Positions 23,440-35,980 of a stretch of DNA of 64,000 nt are shown piece by piece (within the stretch, counting starts at the first letter, position 1; every line of letters begins with the position of its first letter). Source of the DNA: Angiostrongylus vasorum (lineage: Eukaryota; Nematoda; Chromadorea; Rhabditida; Metastrongylidae); assembly GCA_018806985.1 (NCBI GenBank), contig JADANN010000309.1, positions 1,550,001 to 1,614,000 of the forward strand, given 5' to 3'. The notes beneath the pieces are model-generated. The model saw nothing but the letters and a program-made list of their open reading frames with translations. It had not been told where the DNA came from and made no database searches. A program made the translations under genes and the position numbers.

Positions 23440-24040
23440 GGTTTGGAACAATCTGAACATAACCATAACGATGGTGAGATATTCGCAAAAGTTGGATCTG
23501 GGGTCAGATCGAACCGCGATTTCCATTTCCGAGGGCTCACGCATTACACATGCCGTCACCAATCACCCATCGGCGGGATTTATCTAGGCAGCACAAATCG
23601 GCATTGAACTCAGTTAAGCCGAGGGTGCAGTCGAAATCACAACGTTAACTTTTTAATTGCTGGCTACTATAATTTGCACGGCAGGGTATGATGTGAAATA
23701 CAACCATAACGATGCTGAGATGTTAGGCAGCAAATGAAAAGTTAACTGATTTTGACTACACCTTCAGCTAAACCGCGTTCAATGCCGATTTGTTCTCCCC
23801 AGGTCAATATCGCTGATGGATGATTGCTGATGGCAGCCTTAGGTAGAAAACTAGCTGAGAGAAACGCAAAGCAAGGGCCTCCGTGGTGCAGTGTGTAATG
23901 CGCGTGCCCTGGGAAAGGAAAATCGTGGTTTGGTCTGGCCCGGGATCCATGTTTTGCGAATTTCTCAGCACCGTTATGGTTGTATTTCACATCATATCCT
24001 GCCGTGAAAATTATAGTAGGAAGCAAAGAAAAGGTTAATC
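23440..24040. repeat. Pair of SINE family 3 copies
   Basis: A minus-oriented copy (about 23440-23700) is followed by a plus copy (about 23690-24040). They share CACGGCAGGGTATGATGTG or its complement, TTAACTTTTTAATTGCTG and TTCAATGCCGATTTG. The open frame at 24077-23742 is only a translation of the repeat. Confidence 0.7.
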
Positions 24041-24239
24041 TGAACACACATTTTTGTGTGGAAGAAATCAACTGCATTCTTTTTTTTCACGAGAGTAGGC
24101 CTGTTGGATTCTTTTTTCTTCGTATCTGTAAGATGAAATGAAGTGTTACTAGAGACGGATAATCGTCTCACGTTCACGTCCTACCAATCAGGAATTCTGC
24201 AATATTAACGCTGGAGTTTACTTGATTTCAAATGTAGGA

Positions 24240-24490
24240 ACACCACATTAACTTTTTATTTGCTGCCTACTATAATTATAGCCCCAGATCAATCCCGTTG
24301 ACGGATGATTGTTGATGGCACTGATCGATAGAACTAGCTGAGAGACAGCCGAAACGAAAAAGCCGACAAGGTATGGTGGTGAACGCGTTGGGCCCGGAAA
24401 GGATAATAGCGCGTTCGTTCCCCCACCGCAGACAACTACGGTCAGTGGTTTTGCAAATATCTCAGCATCATTTTGGTTGTAGGAATACTG
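24240..24490 (+). repeat. SINE family 3 copy
   Basis: Carries GATGGATGATTG-like, GAACTAGCTGAGAGACAG, ATGGTGGTGAACGCGTT and TTTTGCAAATATCTCAGCAT blocks of the family. Confidence 0.7.
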
Positions 24491-24659
24491 CAATACAACC
24501 TTATATGCAGATAACCAATGCACTTCCTCATCTCTTTGCCTCTTAATATGTTTTTTGTTTTTATGGGTTTAGGCTCAACTTTTACGTACCACTCAGGATA
24601 TTTGGTCATCTCTAAATGTTATACAACACCTCAAACCTTTAGCTCCTCACAAATCGACA

Positions 24660-24840
24660 AATGGGGCGCCGGCAGCGCAGTGGCAGAGCTGTCGTTCCAT
24701 AATGCGAGGCAGGCCCCGACTCTGCACCGCTCCTGCCCAACCATGCGTTCATCTCGTGGATTCGAGGAATTGGTACCGGAATTGTGTGGTAAGAGCTCCT
24801 CGCGATCCGCAAAAGTCAACGACGATCTGTGACAAAAAAT
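24660..24840 (+). repeat. SINE-like repeat, family 2
   Basis: The head has an A-box-like GGCAGCGCAGTGGCAGAG, and the body has GAGGAATTGGTACCGGAATT and GAGCTCCTCGCGATCCG. These align with the element at 45721. Confidence 0.55.
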
Positions 24841-24844
24841 TGAG

Positions 24845-25550
24845 GGCGCGCAGGCACGGCTATCCGAGGATTCCAGTGAGAATCAGCTCGATCTGCGTTC
24901 GATGATATTCATAAACAGGTCCAAAATCATCAAACAGCTGCCAGGTCGACATGCAATTCCGAGTGCCTTCGTCGACGGCGCTGGCGAGGAAATAAATAGA
25001 ATGAAAGGGGTGGGACATGCGCAATATTTAACGTCAGGTCATGCATAAAAAAATTGGAAAGAGAACACAAGATAGCTGTTGGGGATATTACGAGGGATAT
25101 ACAGTTGTTATAACACAGTTTTTCTTCTTGTGTATTAACCCCTCTTACATGGCTAACAATCATACATCGTTCGAAAACTTGCGCTTTGACTTTGATTTCT
25201 ATCAGTACGATCTATCACGGCGTACGAAATTTTCCGGTTGAGTGACGCCGTGGAATCTGTCAGCAGAAGAAGCCCTGAAATTGAGGCAGGCGACGACAGT
25301 GGTGTTATCGCGACACGATGACTGATATGGTCGTGACGCATTCATGCCGACGTTCCACCATTTTTCCGCGTTTTCGCTAACGTCTCTAATTCTTTGATTT
25401 GTTTGTATACCTCACTGCAAAGCGTTTTAGCGGTTACCGTCTGCACTGGTGAAATCGGATTTCGCTCGCTTTTTGTTTGATCGGCTGTTGTTGTCCAATG
25501 AACTACGGTAAGTTGTTCAGTCAACTACTCAGTGTGTCGTAGGTTTTCAG
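24845..25550. other. No supported gene
   Basis: Stop-rich sequence leading into a microsatellite. No recognisable domain. Confidence 0.35.
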
Positions 25551-25552
25551 TT

Positions 25553-25553
25553 A

Positions 25554-25622
<69 letters not shown>
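25553..25622. repeat. (TC)n-(TA)n compound microsatellite
   Basis: About a dozen TC units are followed by more than twenty TA units. Irregular TATG/TGTG-rich sequence continues to about 25690. Confidence 0.95.
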
Positions 25623-25625
<3 letters not shown>

Positions 25626-26779
25626 GGTCTATGTGTATGTCCGTATATGTGTATGTACGTTCTGTTTGTGTGTTTGTGTGTGCATGTGAAATGGTATTGC
25701 TATTCGCTACACACGTACACCGTTGCTGGCCAACCGGTCTGAGCTGTAGTGTCGTGCTAAGGACGCGAACGCTTTGATCGTGATAAGCCGGCTAACGGTG
25801 TAGGGCGCACCTACCAAAAGGCTTATTGCTGCCAGAACTCTTCATTACGAGGTTATCAAGTAAAACCGGCAAGTGGATGTTTTGAACCAAGTTCGAAGTA
25901 GGTGCAGGAATCAATGACACATGAATTGTGCCGTAATGTGGGACAAATGTGAAGCCTAATCAGGCAAAAGCACATTGCTTTACACTTCATGACTCCGGCT
26001 ATAAAAGGTTACATTGCTATTAAATTTCGTTCCATAAAATTTCAACTTGCATAAGGGTTAATGTGGAAAAAAAAAGCCACTACTCTCAAACGCGGCTCTA
26101 AACAAGGCGAAATTTCAAGCATTGGATTGGTTGCTAAGTGATCCAAGGAAATAAACGGAAAATTAGTTCTGCAAGAAAAAACGAACGGAACTCTGGTTAA
26201 AAATTTGTTATCAGCAGATGGAATGTGCCTTAATGATGTCACCTTTCCGAAGCGGATCGCCACCCATGAACAGCGAAGGCGCAAGAAAAAAAACGAGTGG
26301 GAAATGTTCTGGGGGCCCACACTACTGGTAACAACTGGCCATACAGGTATCCGGGTAGGCAATAATTTACGAACTCACCTGAAGAATAATCACAAGAACC
26401 ACCTATCAGCAAAAACAAAGCGCATGGAACTTCAAACTATGGCGCTGGCGCTTTCCTGAGCTGCTCATTTTTTTCTAATGTGGTGCAAGACACAACAGCG
26501 GGAATTTATCGCGTCAGAACCAATTGCAAAAGCAAAAAGAAGAGAAAAAGAAGAATGACGTATGTGCGACAAATGAGAGAGGTGAAGGGGTGGAGTGCAG
26601 CGGGACGTCGTAGCCTAGTCGACGACTTGTTTTTTATCCACGTCATTTTAAATTTGAGCACTTGAGGAATCATTTGGACCATAACCATCAATGATTAGTT
26701 GTTAAACGGTTCGTGACGAAAGACTGCAATTTCTGTATACGTGCTCTGCCGGGCGAGGTTCTAGGTGATGGAAGCAATC

Positions 26780-27095
26780 TTGCAATATGAGTGGCAAGTA
26801 CGCTGAGTGGTGTCCAGTTTCGTCAGCCGACTTCGCGCGCGAAAAAACGGCCTTGATTCCGGCGCGTGTCCGTGCAGGACCGCCCATCCGCCTCGTGCCA
26901 GCGTTCTTCAGCACATTCGCGCCTTCCAGAAGCCGGTTGTCGTCGTCGTCGGGACGGCTACGTCACCGCGACGTCATCGCCTTCAGACGGCTCGACTCGC
27001 ATTGATCGATCAGTTGGAGACCTCGTCTCTCGCCCACTCATCGAGCGTGCCGCCATTTCTTCCCCCTTCATTTCTCGACAGACATCGCCACTAAT
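26780..27095 (+). other. GC-rich segment, possible promoter or orphan exon
   Basis: Strong local rise in G+C and CG dinucleotides, with GTCGTCGTCGTC. All three plus frames are open for 70-107 codons, which is expected of GC-rich sequence and does not show coding. No family is recognised. A remote 5' exon or promoter of the downstream gene is possible but unsupported. Confidence 0.3.
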
Positions 27096-27519
27096 TTATG
27101 AAAAAAAAACACCTCGAGATCAGTTTTTCGGTGAGAGGATTGATTGCTACCAGTGTTTTTGGCGGATTTTCTGGCATTTAGTACCATAATTCGATCAATT
27201 CTCCGGAGTTAGGAAGACCTCGTTTATTCGCGAATTTATCGGCTATCGTTCGGAGATGGATGTGATAGAGTGGTCGAACGTTGCACAGTGGTCGGTCGAT
27301 GTTCGTCGGATCGGAAGTGCACACCTTCGGCCACTCCTTCCCTCTCACTTTCATTCTCAGCTATTAATTCCGTTGCTAGTTTGGGTCTGACGAATATGCA
27401 TTCATATCGCTATTCTACCGATATTGTTTCATTCTTCGACTTCTCTACTACTGTGTCATATCCTCCTGTTTTGACGCATTAATTAATGGACTTGCTTTAT
27501 TTACATTACTACTATTGCT

Positions 27520-27670
27520 ATTGAGAGACAGGCGAAACGAAGGACCAGCACGGTGTGATGGTGAACCCGTTAGTCCCCGGAAAGAGTAGTAGCAGCGAGT
27601 TCGATCCCCACCGTAGACACCTGCGGTCCGGAGTTTTGCAAATATCTCAGCATTATTGTAGTTGTGTCAC
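27520..27670 (+). repeat. SINE family 3 copy, short
   Basis: Clear tRNA-like head GTGTGATGGTGAACCCGTTA and B-box GTTCGATCCCCACCG, then CCTGCGGTCCGGAGTTTTGC and AAATATCTCAGCATTATTG. Confidence 0.75.
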
Positions 27671-27859
27671 ACTGTTGCTATTTTTCTAGTATTTACTACT
27701 TTGGTATTAGCTCTTAACTATTTTGCTTTCTTATCTATCGCTTTATTTTACTTTACTTTTCTTATCTATATTTTTTTTCCCTTTTTTTTTAACTCATGGT
27801 TTTCAGTGACAATGTGATTGGATACCATTTATAAGACATTAACATTTCTGCTTCCGAAC

Positions 27860-28080
27860 TCATTTTTCGCTGAACGGATTTGCTGTTGGTAGCTGGTATT
27901 CGTGATGAATTCGTCTGGACGAAGGTGACTTTCCCCTTTGCGCCATAGCCGGGCCGTTGGGTTGCGAACCGACGTTGCCCACATTGCCGGCCAGGGAGGA
28001 CGCGGGCGATGGGGGCCGACGTGGGGCCGACATGATGTGGGGGTGGGAGAACATGTGTCCGATGGACGACGTCTGCCTGA
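27860..28080 (-). CDS. Possible coding exon of an unidentified minus-strand gene
   Basis: A GC-rich minus-strand frame open for about 70 codons, with MSAPRRPPSPASSLAGNVG, then SQPNGPAMAQRGKSPSSRR, ending ANPFSEK and TGA at about 27860. The Ser/Pro/Gly/Asn-rich composition resembles a disordered tail. A possible acceptor (complement of GAGTCAG) precedes it near 28085. Two other minus frames are also open here, so GC content alone may explain it. I do not recognise a family. SINEs and RTE copies are absent from this interval. Confidence 0.25.
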
Positions 28081-28488
28081 CTCAACAGCCACGCATCCAA
28101 AGCGTCACTTTTCCCTGTAGAGCGACCGAGCAGATCGTTCAGCACTCCAGTTCATCACGTCTCACGTCAAAACTTCATCTCACATTTGAATTCCACGTAA
28201 ATGTAGCTTGGTATTCGTAGAAAGCTGTAAGAACTTTCGAGGAATTGCGGTGAGAAATGACTGCTTTTGGAAGGTATTACGGCAATAATCCAGGAAAAGG
28301 CACAGCATTTTGGAGAGTGAATGATCGGGAAACCCTTTTTTTTCCATTCAGCAAAGGGTTTTTTTTTAAGTCCCTGATTGTAAAGTCTTCCGGCCTCAGC
28401 GAAGTGAACAAAATTTCTTCCCGATTTACATGTATTTGCCGTTTAGTGATATACGCAACTATTTCTTCGTTTAGTACTCTTTTAAACG

Positions 28489-28770
28489 GATGCGTGTGGC
28501 GCAATGGTCGTAGGCGACCTGCAACATACTCGTGGAATCGATACCCGCACCCATGGTTCACCAAGTCTTCCATCCCTCCGGGGGTCCGCAAATTGGTACG
28601 ACTTGTCTGGGAGGATGTCAGCACTGGTTCGATACATCGTTAGGCCACCTCGAGTTATTGTAAAGGCCAGATATGCATTCAATCACCTCCAAACGATGCT
28701 TAATGAAGTCGAATGCATGACGAATCCCTCAGGCATTGATCAGCGCTGAGAGCTTTATCCTTCACTTTTG
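28489..28770 (+). repeat. tRNA-derived SINE, family 1
   Basis: Full-length copy with head TGCGTGTGGCGCAATGGTCG. It is flanked by TTTAGTACTCTTTT at 28470-28483 and 28777-28790, a perfect 14-bp target-site duplication. Confidence 0.9.
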
Positions 28771-28908
28771 TTTTTTTTTAGTACTCTTTTCACTTATTCT
28801 TCGGAAATGGGCAAAACACTGCTTTTATATGCTTAGGTTTTGTTGCAGCTGACTTTTTTAAATTCCCAGGACCGACTTTCTGTTGAACTGGACATAAGTA
28901 AAAAAAAA

Positions 28909-29181
28909 GGATAAAGCTGTCGGCGTTGATCAATCCACGAGGGGTGCGCCATGCATTCGACTTCATTAAGCATCGTTTGGAGGTGATTAAATGCATATCT
29001 GACCTTTACAATGACTCGCGGTGGCTTACCGATGTATCGAGCCAGTGCTGCTATCCTCCCAGACAAGTCTGGTACCAATTTGCGGACCCTGGAGGGATGG
29101 AAGGCTTGGTGAACCATGGGTGCGGGGATCGATTCCACGAGTGTGTTGCAGGTTGCCTCCGACCACTGCGCCACACGCGCC
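28909..29181 (-). repeat. tRNA-derived SINE, family 1
   Basis: Full-length antisense copy 140 nt from the sense copy at 28489-28770. The flanks AACTGGACATAAGT (28886-28899) and AACTCGACATAGTT (29184-29197) look like a diverged target-site duplication. Confidence 0.88.
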
Positions 29182-29189
29182 CTATAACT

Positions 29190-29930
29190 CGACATAGTTC
29201 AATAATTTAGTGTTTTCGCTCTTAGCATAAATGTGGTCGCTAATGTATTCCTTTTTATTTTTTTATTACTTTATGGGAGCTGACTTTTTTTAGTTAATGA
29301 AATTTTTTATTCATAGCTGCCTAGAGGCAATGGGCGATGTGAAAACAAAGCTATCAACTTTGCAAGTAGTAGACGATTAGAAAACTTTTCTTCTCCAGTG
29401 TCGCCTCCAAGAATTCTACTTCTTTGACTTAGAACTTGTTCAGAACAAAGTAGAATGGTGTTTTTGCTGTTTAGGTGCAAATCTGCCTTGACATGGAAAT
29501 TTGTGGTCGATTTTTTTCCTTTCGAAAGAAGGCCTCGTCTTGTATAATGCTGTTCGTATATTCTTATTGAGTGGTGAATACAAATTTGGGGCCATGAATG
29601 CTGCAGACACGTAGATGTGAAGTACACTGTAACCATTCAAGCCCTACCGTAATCATCCTCGCACTCGGGTTATTTTCTGTCACGGTTCCGGCCAAGCCAC
29701 AAATTTAATCACAATTTTTTTTCGTATGCCCTAACTTTACTGACGTGTTTGCTGAAAGCACAGCGATTTGAGATTCTGCTAGTTTGCTGGCCAATGTTTT
29801 GAACTGATAAAAGTAATGACAACATGCTTCCATTTTTGAATGTTTTTTCTTATTTACCAAGTCTAACTCTTCTCAAGACTGATTGCCGTAATATTTTCTG
29901 CTCAACATATTTACGCTCCCTTTCGACAAG
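29190..29930. other. No supported gene
   Basis: The minus frame at 29636-29307 has no recognisable domain. Otherwise AT-rich and stop-rich. Confidence 0.35.
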
Positions 29931-29936
29931 ATTCTA

Positions 29937-30155
29937 CCAAACTTGGATACTTGGACAGCCCTTCTCATTGGTTGTGCGGACCCCAGCATAACTTCCATTT
30001 TTTCGGAGCTTTGCTGCCTTAGCCATTGTGGTTCCCTGGAATGCCGAGGATAGCCTGGCCAAAGTCTGCCCTACCACAGACAGTCGCAGTCGTTGTGGAT
30101 CAGAGGGGAATTTATCACCATGCGATTATTTTGATACCAGATTGATATACCACAA
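29937..30155 (+). repeat. Dispersed repeat family R3, copy 2
   Basis: Contains TTGGATACTTGGACAGCCC, GACCCCAGCATAACTTCCAT and CACAGACAGTCGCAGTCG, colinear with the other R3 copies. Confidence 0.75.
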
Positions 30156-30656
30156 ACTTCTGGTAAGAAATGACCACTACCACGAGGAAAATTGCTAATG
30201 TTAGGTGAAGAGTTATCAATCGACATTTACGAAATTAGCGAAGTTTTCAACAAATAGGTTCGCCTCACTGAGTGGAGCAGTCACTAATCGGAGCGAGTCG
30301 TGTCTGGTCATCATACAAAGTACACTTTCAGTGCCGCTTCCAAGTTCGAGACGAACGCTTCTGAGAAGAGAAAGCTACCGTTATTCCTACATTCCGTCCT
30401 CTTCCTCGTAAATTTCGAGATGGTTTTACAAACTATGAAATAACAGTGTTTGCAGTGAACTGCGAATATTAGATGGGGACGAAGCCACAGTTCCCATCTT
30501 CCCAGGTTGTTTAAGACTCTCATTCTGCCTTATCGTCTTCCATATCGCTCGCTTCACGTCCTTAGCTATTATAAAATGAAGTGTGCTAACCCCGGTCTGC
30601 TGTTGCGGAAATCATTTATGTGGGAGCATTTTTTGTTACTTTTTGTAAAACTTAGG

Positions 30657-30940
30657 GCCACGTGTGGTGTAGTGGTCGGAGGTGCCCTGCAATGCACACG
30701 AGATTAATCCCCGCGCCGCAGGTTCACCAAGCCTCCCATCCCTACGGGGTCGGCAAAACTGAACAAGACATGTCTGGAAGGGTAGCAGCACTACATCTGG
30801 ATACATCGGTAGGCCACTGCGAGTCATTCTAAAAAGGCAGATATGCATCCATTCTCCTCCAACGATCTTTAATGAAGTGGAACGCATGGCACATCCCTCA
30901 GGGATTGATCAACGCCGAGAGCTTTATATTTTATCCTTTC
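30657..30940 (+). repeat. tRNA-derived SINE, family 1
   Basis: Head ACGTGTGGTGTAGTGGTCGG, body with GACATGTCTGGAAGGGTAGC, and an end in AACGCCGAGAGCTTTAT. Confidence 0.85.
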
Positions 30941-30949
30941 GTAAAATTC

Positions 30950-33275
30950 GTAATACAGCTTGCACATTCAACAACAACAACAACTTCACACAAAATTCTT
31001 CTCGTTTATCACTTCGACTCCATTTGGTTCTCAAAAGTAGAAAGAAAGAATACTTTGAAAAAGGTTAAGCTTAGTCAATTTTTATCCCTAAGTCTTACTG
31101 AAAACAACAACTAGAAGAACGAGACAAAAAACGCGCTATTCCCGTTATGACGTCTAAAAAACTGTCAAGTGACTCATAAGGAAGCCAGAAGATGGTAAGA
31201 ATGTCGAATTCCTAGAATTTTTGACCCGAAGACTCGATCGTATGCCTTATTAAAACCTAAAATTCTCTCCTTCGTTTTCATTCAAATATGGAATTTGGAT
31301 GAGGCTTCGAAATCTGCCCTGTTATCAAAAAACTGAGAACGTTGCATTCAGTCACGTAGTCGTCTTATGTAAAGACATGCCACGGACTTCGTTTATTTAT
31401 GTTTATGCTTTGTAGCTATGACATACCTGTGGTTGAGCAATTTATCTTTTCATGTGTCTGCTTTGTTTACCTTTCTCTTCTTGACTACCGGAACCGGATC
31501 ATGCACACGTACGCAATCCACCACAGCGACAGCCATCCGTTCCACAGCACAGAACTCTCCGACTTCTAAGATTTTCTCTGCATCACCGTCTTCTTCCTTT
31601 CTTTTCCATTCTTATCGTTGATCTAACAGATTTATCACTGTTTTCATCTACTTACCTGATTTAGTCAATTTTTGCTCAGACATTACTGTGTAGGATCAAT
31701 TAAAGTGAAATCAATATTTGTTTCGCGTCGTAGTCTCTGTACTGACAGCAGTTGCCTGAAGTTTTTGAAGAAGGTTGTTCTCTCCTCAACCTTTCACCCA
31801 CCTCACTTCTTGGAAAGACATGTCATTCATCATTCGTTACGAGTTTACAAATAGGTAAAGTCGCCTTATCACATGTTATCCCATATCGAGCCACTCATGG
31901 AGGCACCAGGAAGGTGTACGTCCGTTCGGCGCTTGGCTGTTGCGATTCGCAGCTGCCCATTGAGTTCCACTTTCTCAGTAAATACTAAGGCACTCGATTT
32001 CTTAGGAATCTGTACTGTTGCGATTTTTTTTAAAGAGAAGATATGCATGGATAATTATTGACGTAATCTTTCTCTTTCTCGAACCATGATAGACACGGTC
32101 TTATCTGAGCATTCCGATTAGAACCGAATTTCGACCCTAGATGCTTTTAAAGTAAAATTCTCCCTAATAGGGCGCTGAATTCAACAACAATTTCGTTCTA
32201 TCTGGAGCTTCATTGTTTCTTTTCAATGCAAATTAGATTTCCTTTGTTTCTGGCTTTGGTGTGGAAGGACGACGAATTTCTGACGAAATTATTCATCAGA
32301 AAAACTCTTTCGCTTTGAAAGGGTTTCTTAACCCTTATGTTAGCTGCTGTTTGGAACCGAAATCATCCATCTGGGGATTATCAGCGCCAAACGCTTTATC
32401 GTTTATCCTTCTACAAATCGCTCTGAACTTTAAATCCGTCGAAGAATATATTGGATTTTGGTGCCCCCTAGTTAAGTACCACTTCGATTTTTACGAGTAG
32501 TTTAATAGACTATCGATTACTATACTAGTTTTTTTTCTCTCCTTAATCGAAGTCATTTTTAGAATTGGACCTTTTGTTTGAATAAGAATGAAGTGGTTCT
32601 CGAGGATTTCATGGCCTTCCTGGCGAAGATTCGATATCTACTGAGCGTTATTGATTCTGGATCGTTTTGTGATCGTCTTTCTGATTATAATTACGCTGCT
32701 GTAAGAGACCGGTTGCATTAACGCGCATGTGGTGGCATCGGATTGTAGACGAATTGCTGACATACCAGATGCCAAAAAACTCTCGGCTTCATCCTGGGAT
32801 TGCTGGGAGCTGCTACCTTAACAGCCACTGGCCACTCGCTACTTTGTTCAACTATTCTTCATCTAAGTGTACCATTTTCTGAAAGATTCACTTCTAATTT
32901 GCTTTTCATTATGTCTATGTTAAATGAAATCTGTCGGCGGACCCATGCTTTTGTTCGCGAGTTCCCGACTCTTCCAGGATGAGAGAGAGGGAGAGAGTTG
33001 TCTCCGTTGTGGAGGATGGTGGGAGGAACTACGAGGCCGTTGTAAAGCCGTGCAGCACTGATCGCCAAACATTCGACGCAGTTCTGATCTGTTTCGATTT
33101 TCTCGCGGTTGAATTGATTCACCCCCTCTCGTACATCAATGATGTTTCTCATCTGTGCTAAGAATCGAGATTAAGAGTGTCTTCAGTATTCTCTAACATT
33201 ATTCTCATTCGGGTCGCGCCATCCAAGTATCCAAGTATTCTCATTCTGCTAACTTTTTTATTTACTGCGTTTTAC
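30950..33275. other. No recognisable gene in 2.3 kb
   Basis: Frames at 31418-31621, 31752-31988, 32261-32500 and 33152-32859 are short, unrelated to one another and to known families as far as I can see. The interval is not obviously repeated elsewhere in the window. Confidence 0.4.
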
Positions 33276-33279
33276 AAGT

Positions 33280-33395
33280 TTTCACGGCAGGGTATTATTT
33301 GTGAAACAACCACATGGATGCTGAGGTATTTGCAAAGTCCACCACCACACCATGCGGGTCATTCGTTTCGCCTGTTTCATTCTGATTTTGTTTTG
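33280..33395 (-). repeat. SINE family 3 fragment
   Basis: TTCACGGCAGGGTATTATTTG and GATGCTGAGGTATTTGCAAA, the complement of the family 3 tail. Confidence 0.65.
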
Positions 33396-33399
33396 CTAG

Positions 33400-35350
33400 T
33401 AACTCAAACCCTGTTGTAGTTCTGCAGTAATCTCTACGTAGTAGCACTTTTTACGTCTTCACTAGTCCAGAAAAGCGAGGAGGTCATTATCGATTGGTTA
33501 CTGCCAATCTGTAGCTAACATACTTCAATAAGTAAAACATGGGGTTTTTTGAATGATCTTTCTGTATAGTCTTAGAACCCTTAGTCTTAGAACCCTCTAT
33601 TGCTCCGCTTTTCGGTAAGCTATCGCCAACGACTCGTCAATGATTTTTTATCCTTAGTACTGACCGTCTTTTCAAGAATAGTTGGAAGCATTTGTGTTCC
33701 ATGAGCGAATGCATCACTTGAAAACTTGTTCGATCAAAGGAGATCTCTAAGTTCAAGAGGGTTCTTTTAGCAGCGAGAAACGTTTTTTCAACTCGTTCAG
33801 CTCAGCGTTTCCTCTCTCAATTGTCGAATTGCTCCCATTTGACTCATATCAGGTTTTGTGTAACCAATATCTTCTCGCTAATGGAGTCTCATCTGAGTGG
33901 CTTTTGTGCCCCTAACCAATAAACAACTTGAGACCGAATTTTCAACTACTCGTAGTCGTCCTCGGTTTGTGTAATATTTGCTTCTTCGACATCTCGAGTT
34001 TCTTGACGACTTTTTCGATCAAAATGAAGACGGCCACGGATCCACTGAAGCAATCTAGTTTTCTGGACGCTCAAACAGCAAAAGCAGTAACAGTGGACAG
34101 ACGTGTTGTAAAGTTTGAAACTACTACCAACCTGAATTCACGGATGCATTGTGGGATCTACACTGCTTCACTTCATCGAGTCACGAAATTCAAATCAGTC
34201 GCTGTTCGGATTCATAGATGAAGTAAAACAGAATGTTACTTTTTTAAAGGGCCTTCGTGACATCAGGTTTAAATAACCCTTAAAAAAAGATGCCGTTCAT
34301 TTTTTACAGCTGATCTTCTCGCGTCCCCTCGACTTCCGCTGGTTTTTTTGAAGCGATAATTGATTCGCACCTCTCTCTCGACCACTTAGTATGACGGCAT
34401 TGGCTTGCCTGCTAGCCTACTATCACTTTATCAGTAGGGTCCCGGTTCAGAAGGCTGGAGTGCTTCATTTGGAAGAAATTCATGCTGTTCGGAGCTAGTG
34501 TGGTTGATAGTGCGCCAGCAAAATTGAGATCTTCCTTCCGATCTCCCTGGAAACTTTTGAAAAACTCTTTGATGATCTTAATTTGTTGCTTAGCATAAAA
34601 AGGCGTGTCATAGTTTAAGTTGTTTTTGACAAAAAGTTCGCCGAAGTGCGTTTTCTTAGCGGTCACACTAGTGTGGTTTGCCGCTGTGATTGGGGGCGAT
34701 GTGCTCTTTCAGAGAATTCACCTCCCAATGCCTCGGATGGAGCTCGGACCGCGCCTCGCTGGCCTGGCCACGGCCAGACATTTCAGTTTCCGTCCGTGCC
34801 ATCATTTTCGATTCATGTTTTGTTCGGGAATTCCTGAATGTACATGACTTTTGCGAATGTTGACGTAAACGAGAACTGCCGAGCATGACGGCCGACCGAT
34901 TTGTCACTAGCGGGAGTCCCAGTCGTGCCGCTTCTGTGACAAACACTTGTTCTCCAATTACTTATTTCCTTTGATTATTTATGAATGCAACCTTATCACG
35001 TATTTTGCCAAGAATCAGCCGTGATAAACTTTCTTTGCTAATGGTAATTCATAAATGTTGCAACGAAATTGTTCATGTTTGGATCTTATCTATGGTGTCC
35101 CATCTATCCACACTGTAATTTCGAGGTACGATGACCAATAAAATGATATTGGACATCTCAGTGAATTCCTCTCATCAAAAAACAAAAAAAAAGAAAAAAA
35201 CTTATTCGTCCCATAATAATGTTTTCCTTTCTTTTCCTTTTTTTCTAGATTTCCTTTGTGTTTGCTTCACCTTAATTTTGCAAATTTCTCAGAGTTATCA
35301 CAATTATTGTTATTTGTTCTCGTTCGCTTCTCATGTTTTTATCAACCATT
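33400..35350. other. No recognisable gene; GC-richer patch at about 34640-34930
   Basis: Frames at 33928-34221 (+), 34666-34412 (-) and 34946-34668 (-) are the longest and carry no motif I recognise. The patch at 34640-34930 is GC-richer than its surroundings and is open on both strands. A tandem TCTTAGAACCC motif occurs near 33572-33597. Confidence 0.35.
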
Positions 35351-35354
35351 ATTA

Positions 35355-35560
35355 GCTGAGAGGCAGGCGAAACGAAGGACCTGCATGATGTAGTGGTGAG
35401 CGCGTTATCCCCGTGTTCGTTACCCATCGCAGCCACCTGCGGTCCGGAGTTTTGCAAATATCTCAGCACCATTGTAGTTGTATCACATATAGTACCCTGT
35501 CGTGAAAAATTGTACTAGGCAGTAAATAAAAAAAGTTAACGTTGTGATTTTAACCTTTAT
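35355..35560 (+). repeat. SINE family 3 copy
   Basis: Head GATGTAGTGGTGAGCGCGTT, B-box-like GTTCGTTACCC, middle GGAGTTTTGCAAATATCTCA and tail ACCCTGTCGTGAAAAATTG. Confidence 0.75.
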
Positions 35561-35980
35561 TTTTTAACCCCGTTGTCCTTCTATCATAATCATTTCTCTT
35601 TGATTCGAATTAGTTCCTTTTCTAGAAGTTTCCGAAGTTTTCATCTGGTCGAAGCCGATCTAATCAATTTTTCATTCTGATTATTCTTAGATTCTTTCTT
35701 CTTGGTGATGAGTATTTCTGGATGTCTTCCTAGGTAGCAAATTTCTACGATTGATGAGAATGCATTTATTTTACTGGTTTTCTTTCGACAGCTGGTAACT
35801 GGTTCTTCTCACTTTCTTCGTTTTTAGTAATGAGACCCTTAGAGGTTTCAAGGCACGTAGTTTTGGGTTCTCGATTGACTTGTCTTGAAGAGTCTTGCTA
35901 AGCTTAACACATAGAAGGAGTGATTGAGCGATTTCGAAGCTCACTCGAGACACCCATGTCAGGTCGTTCCTAAGTCTCCA

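Noticed and set aside
25553..25690. Repeat array considered as CRISPR-like
   Set aside because: It is a dinucleotide microsatellite with no spacers, in a eukaryotic genome.
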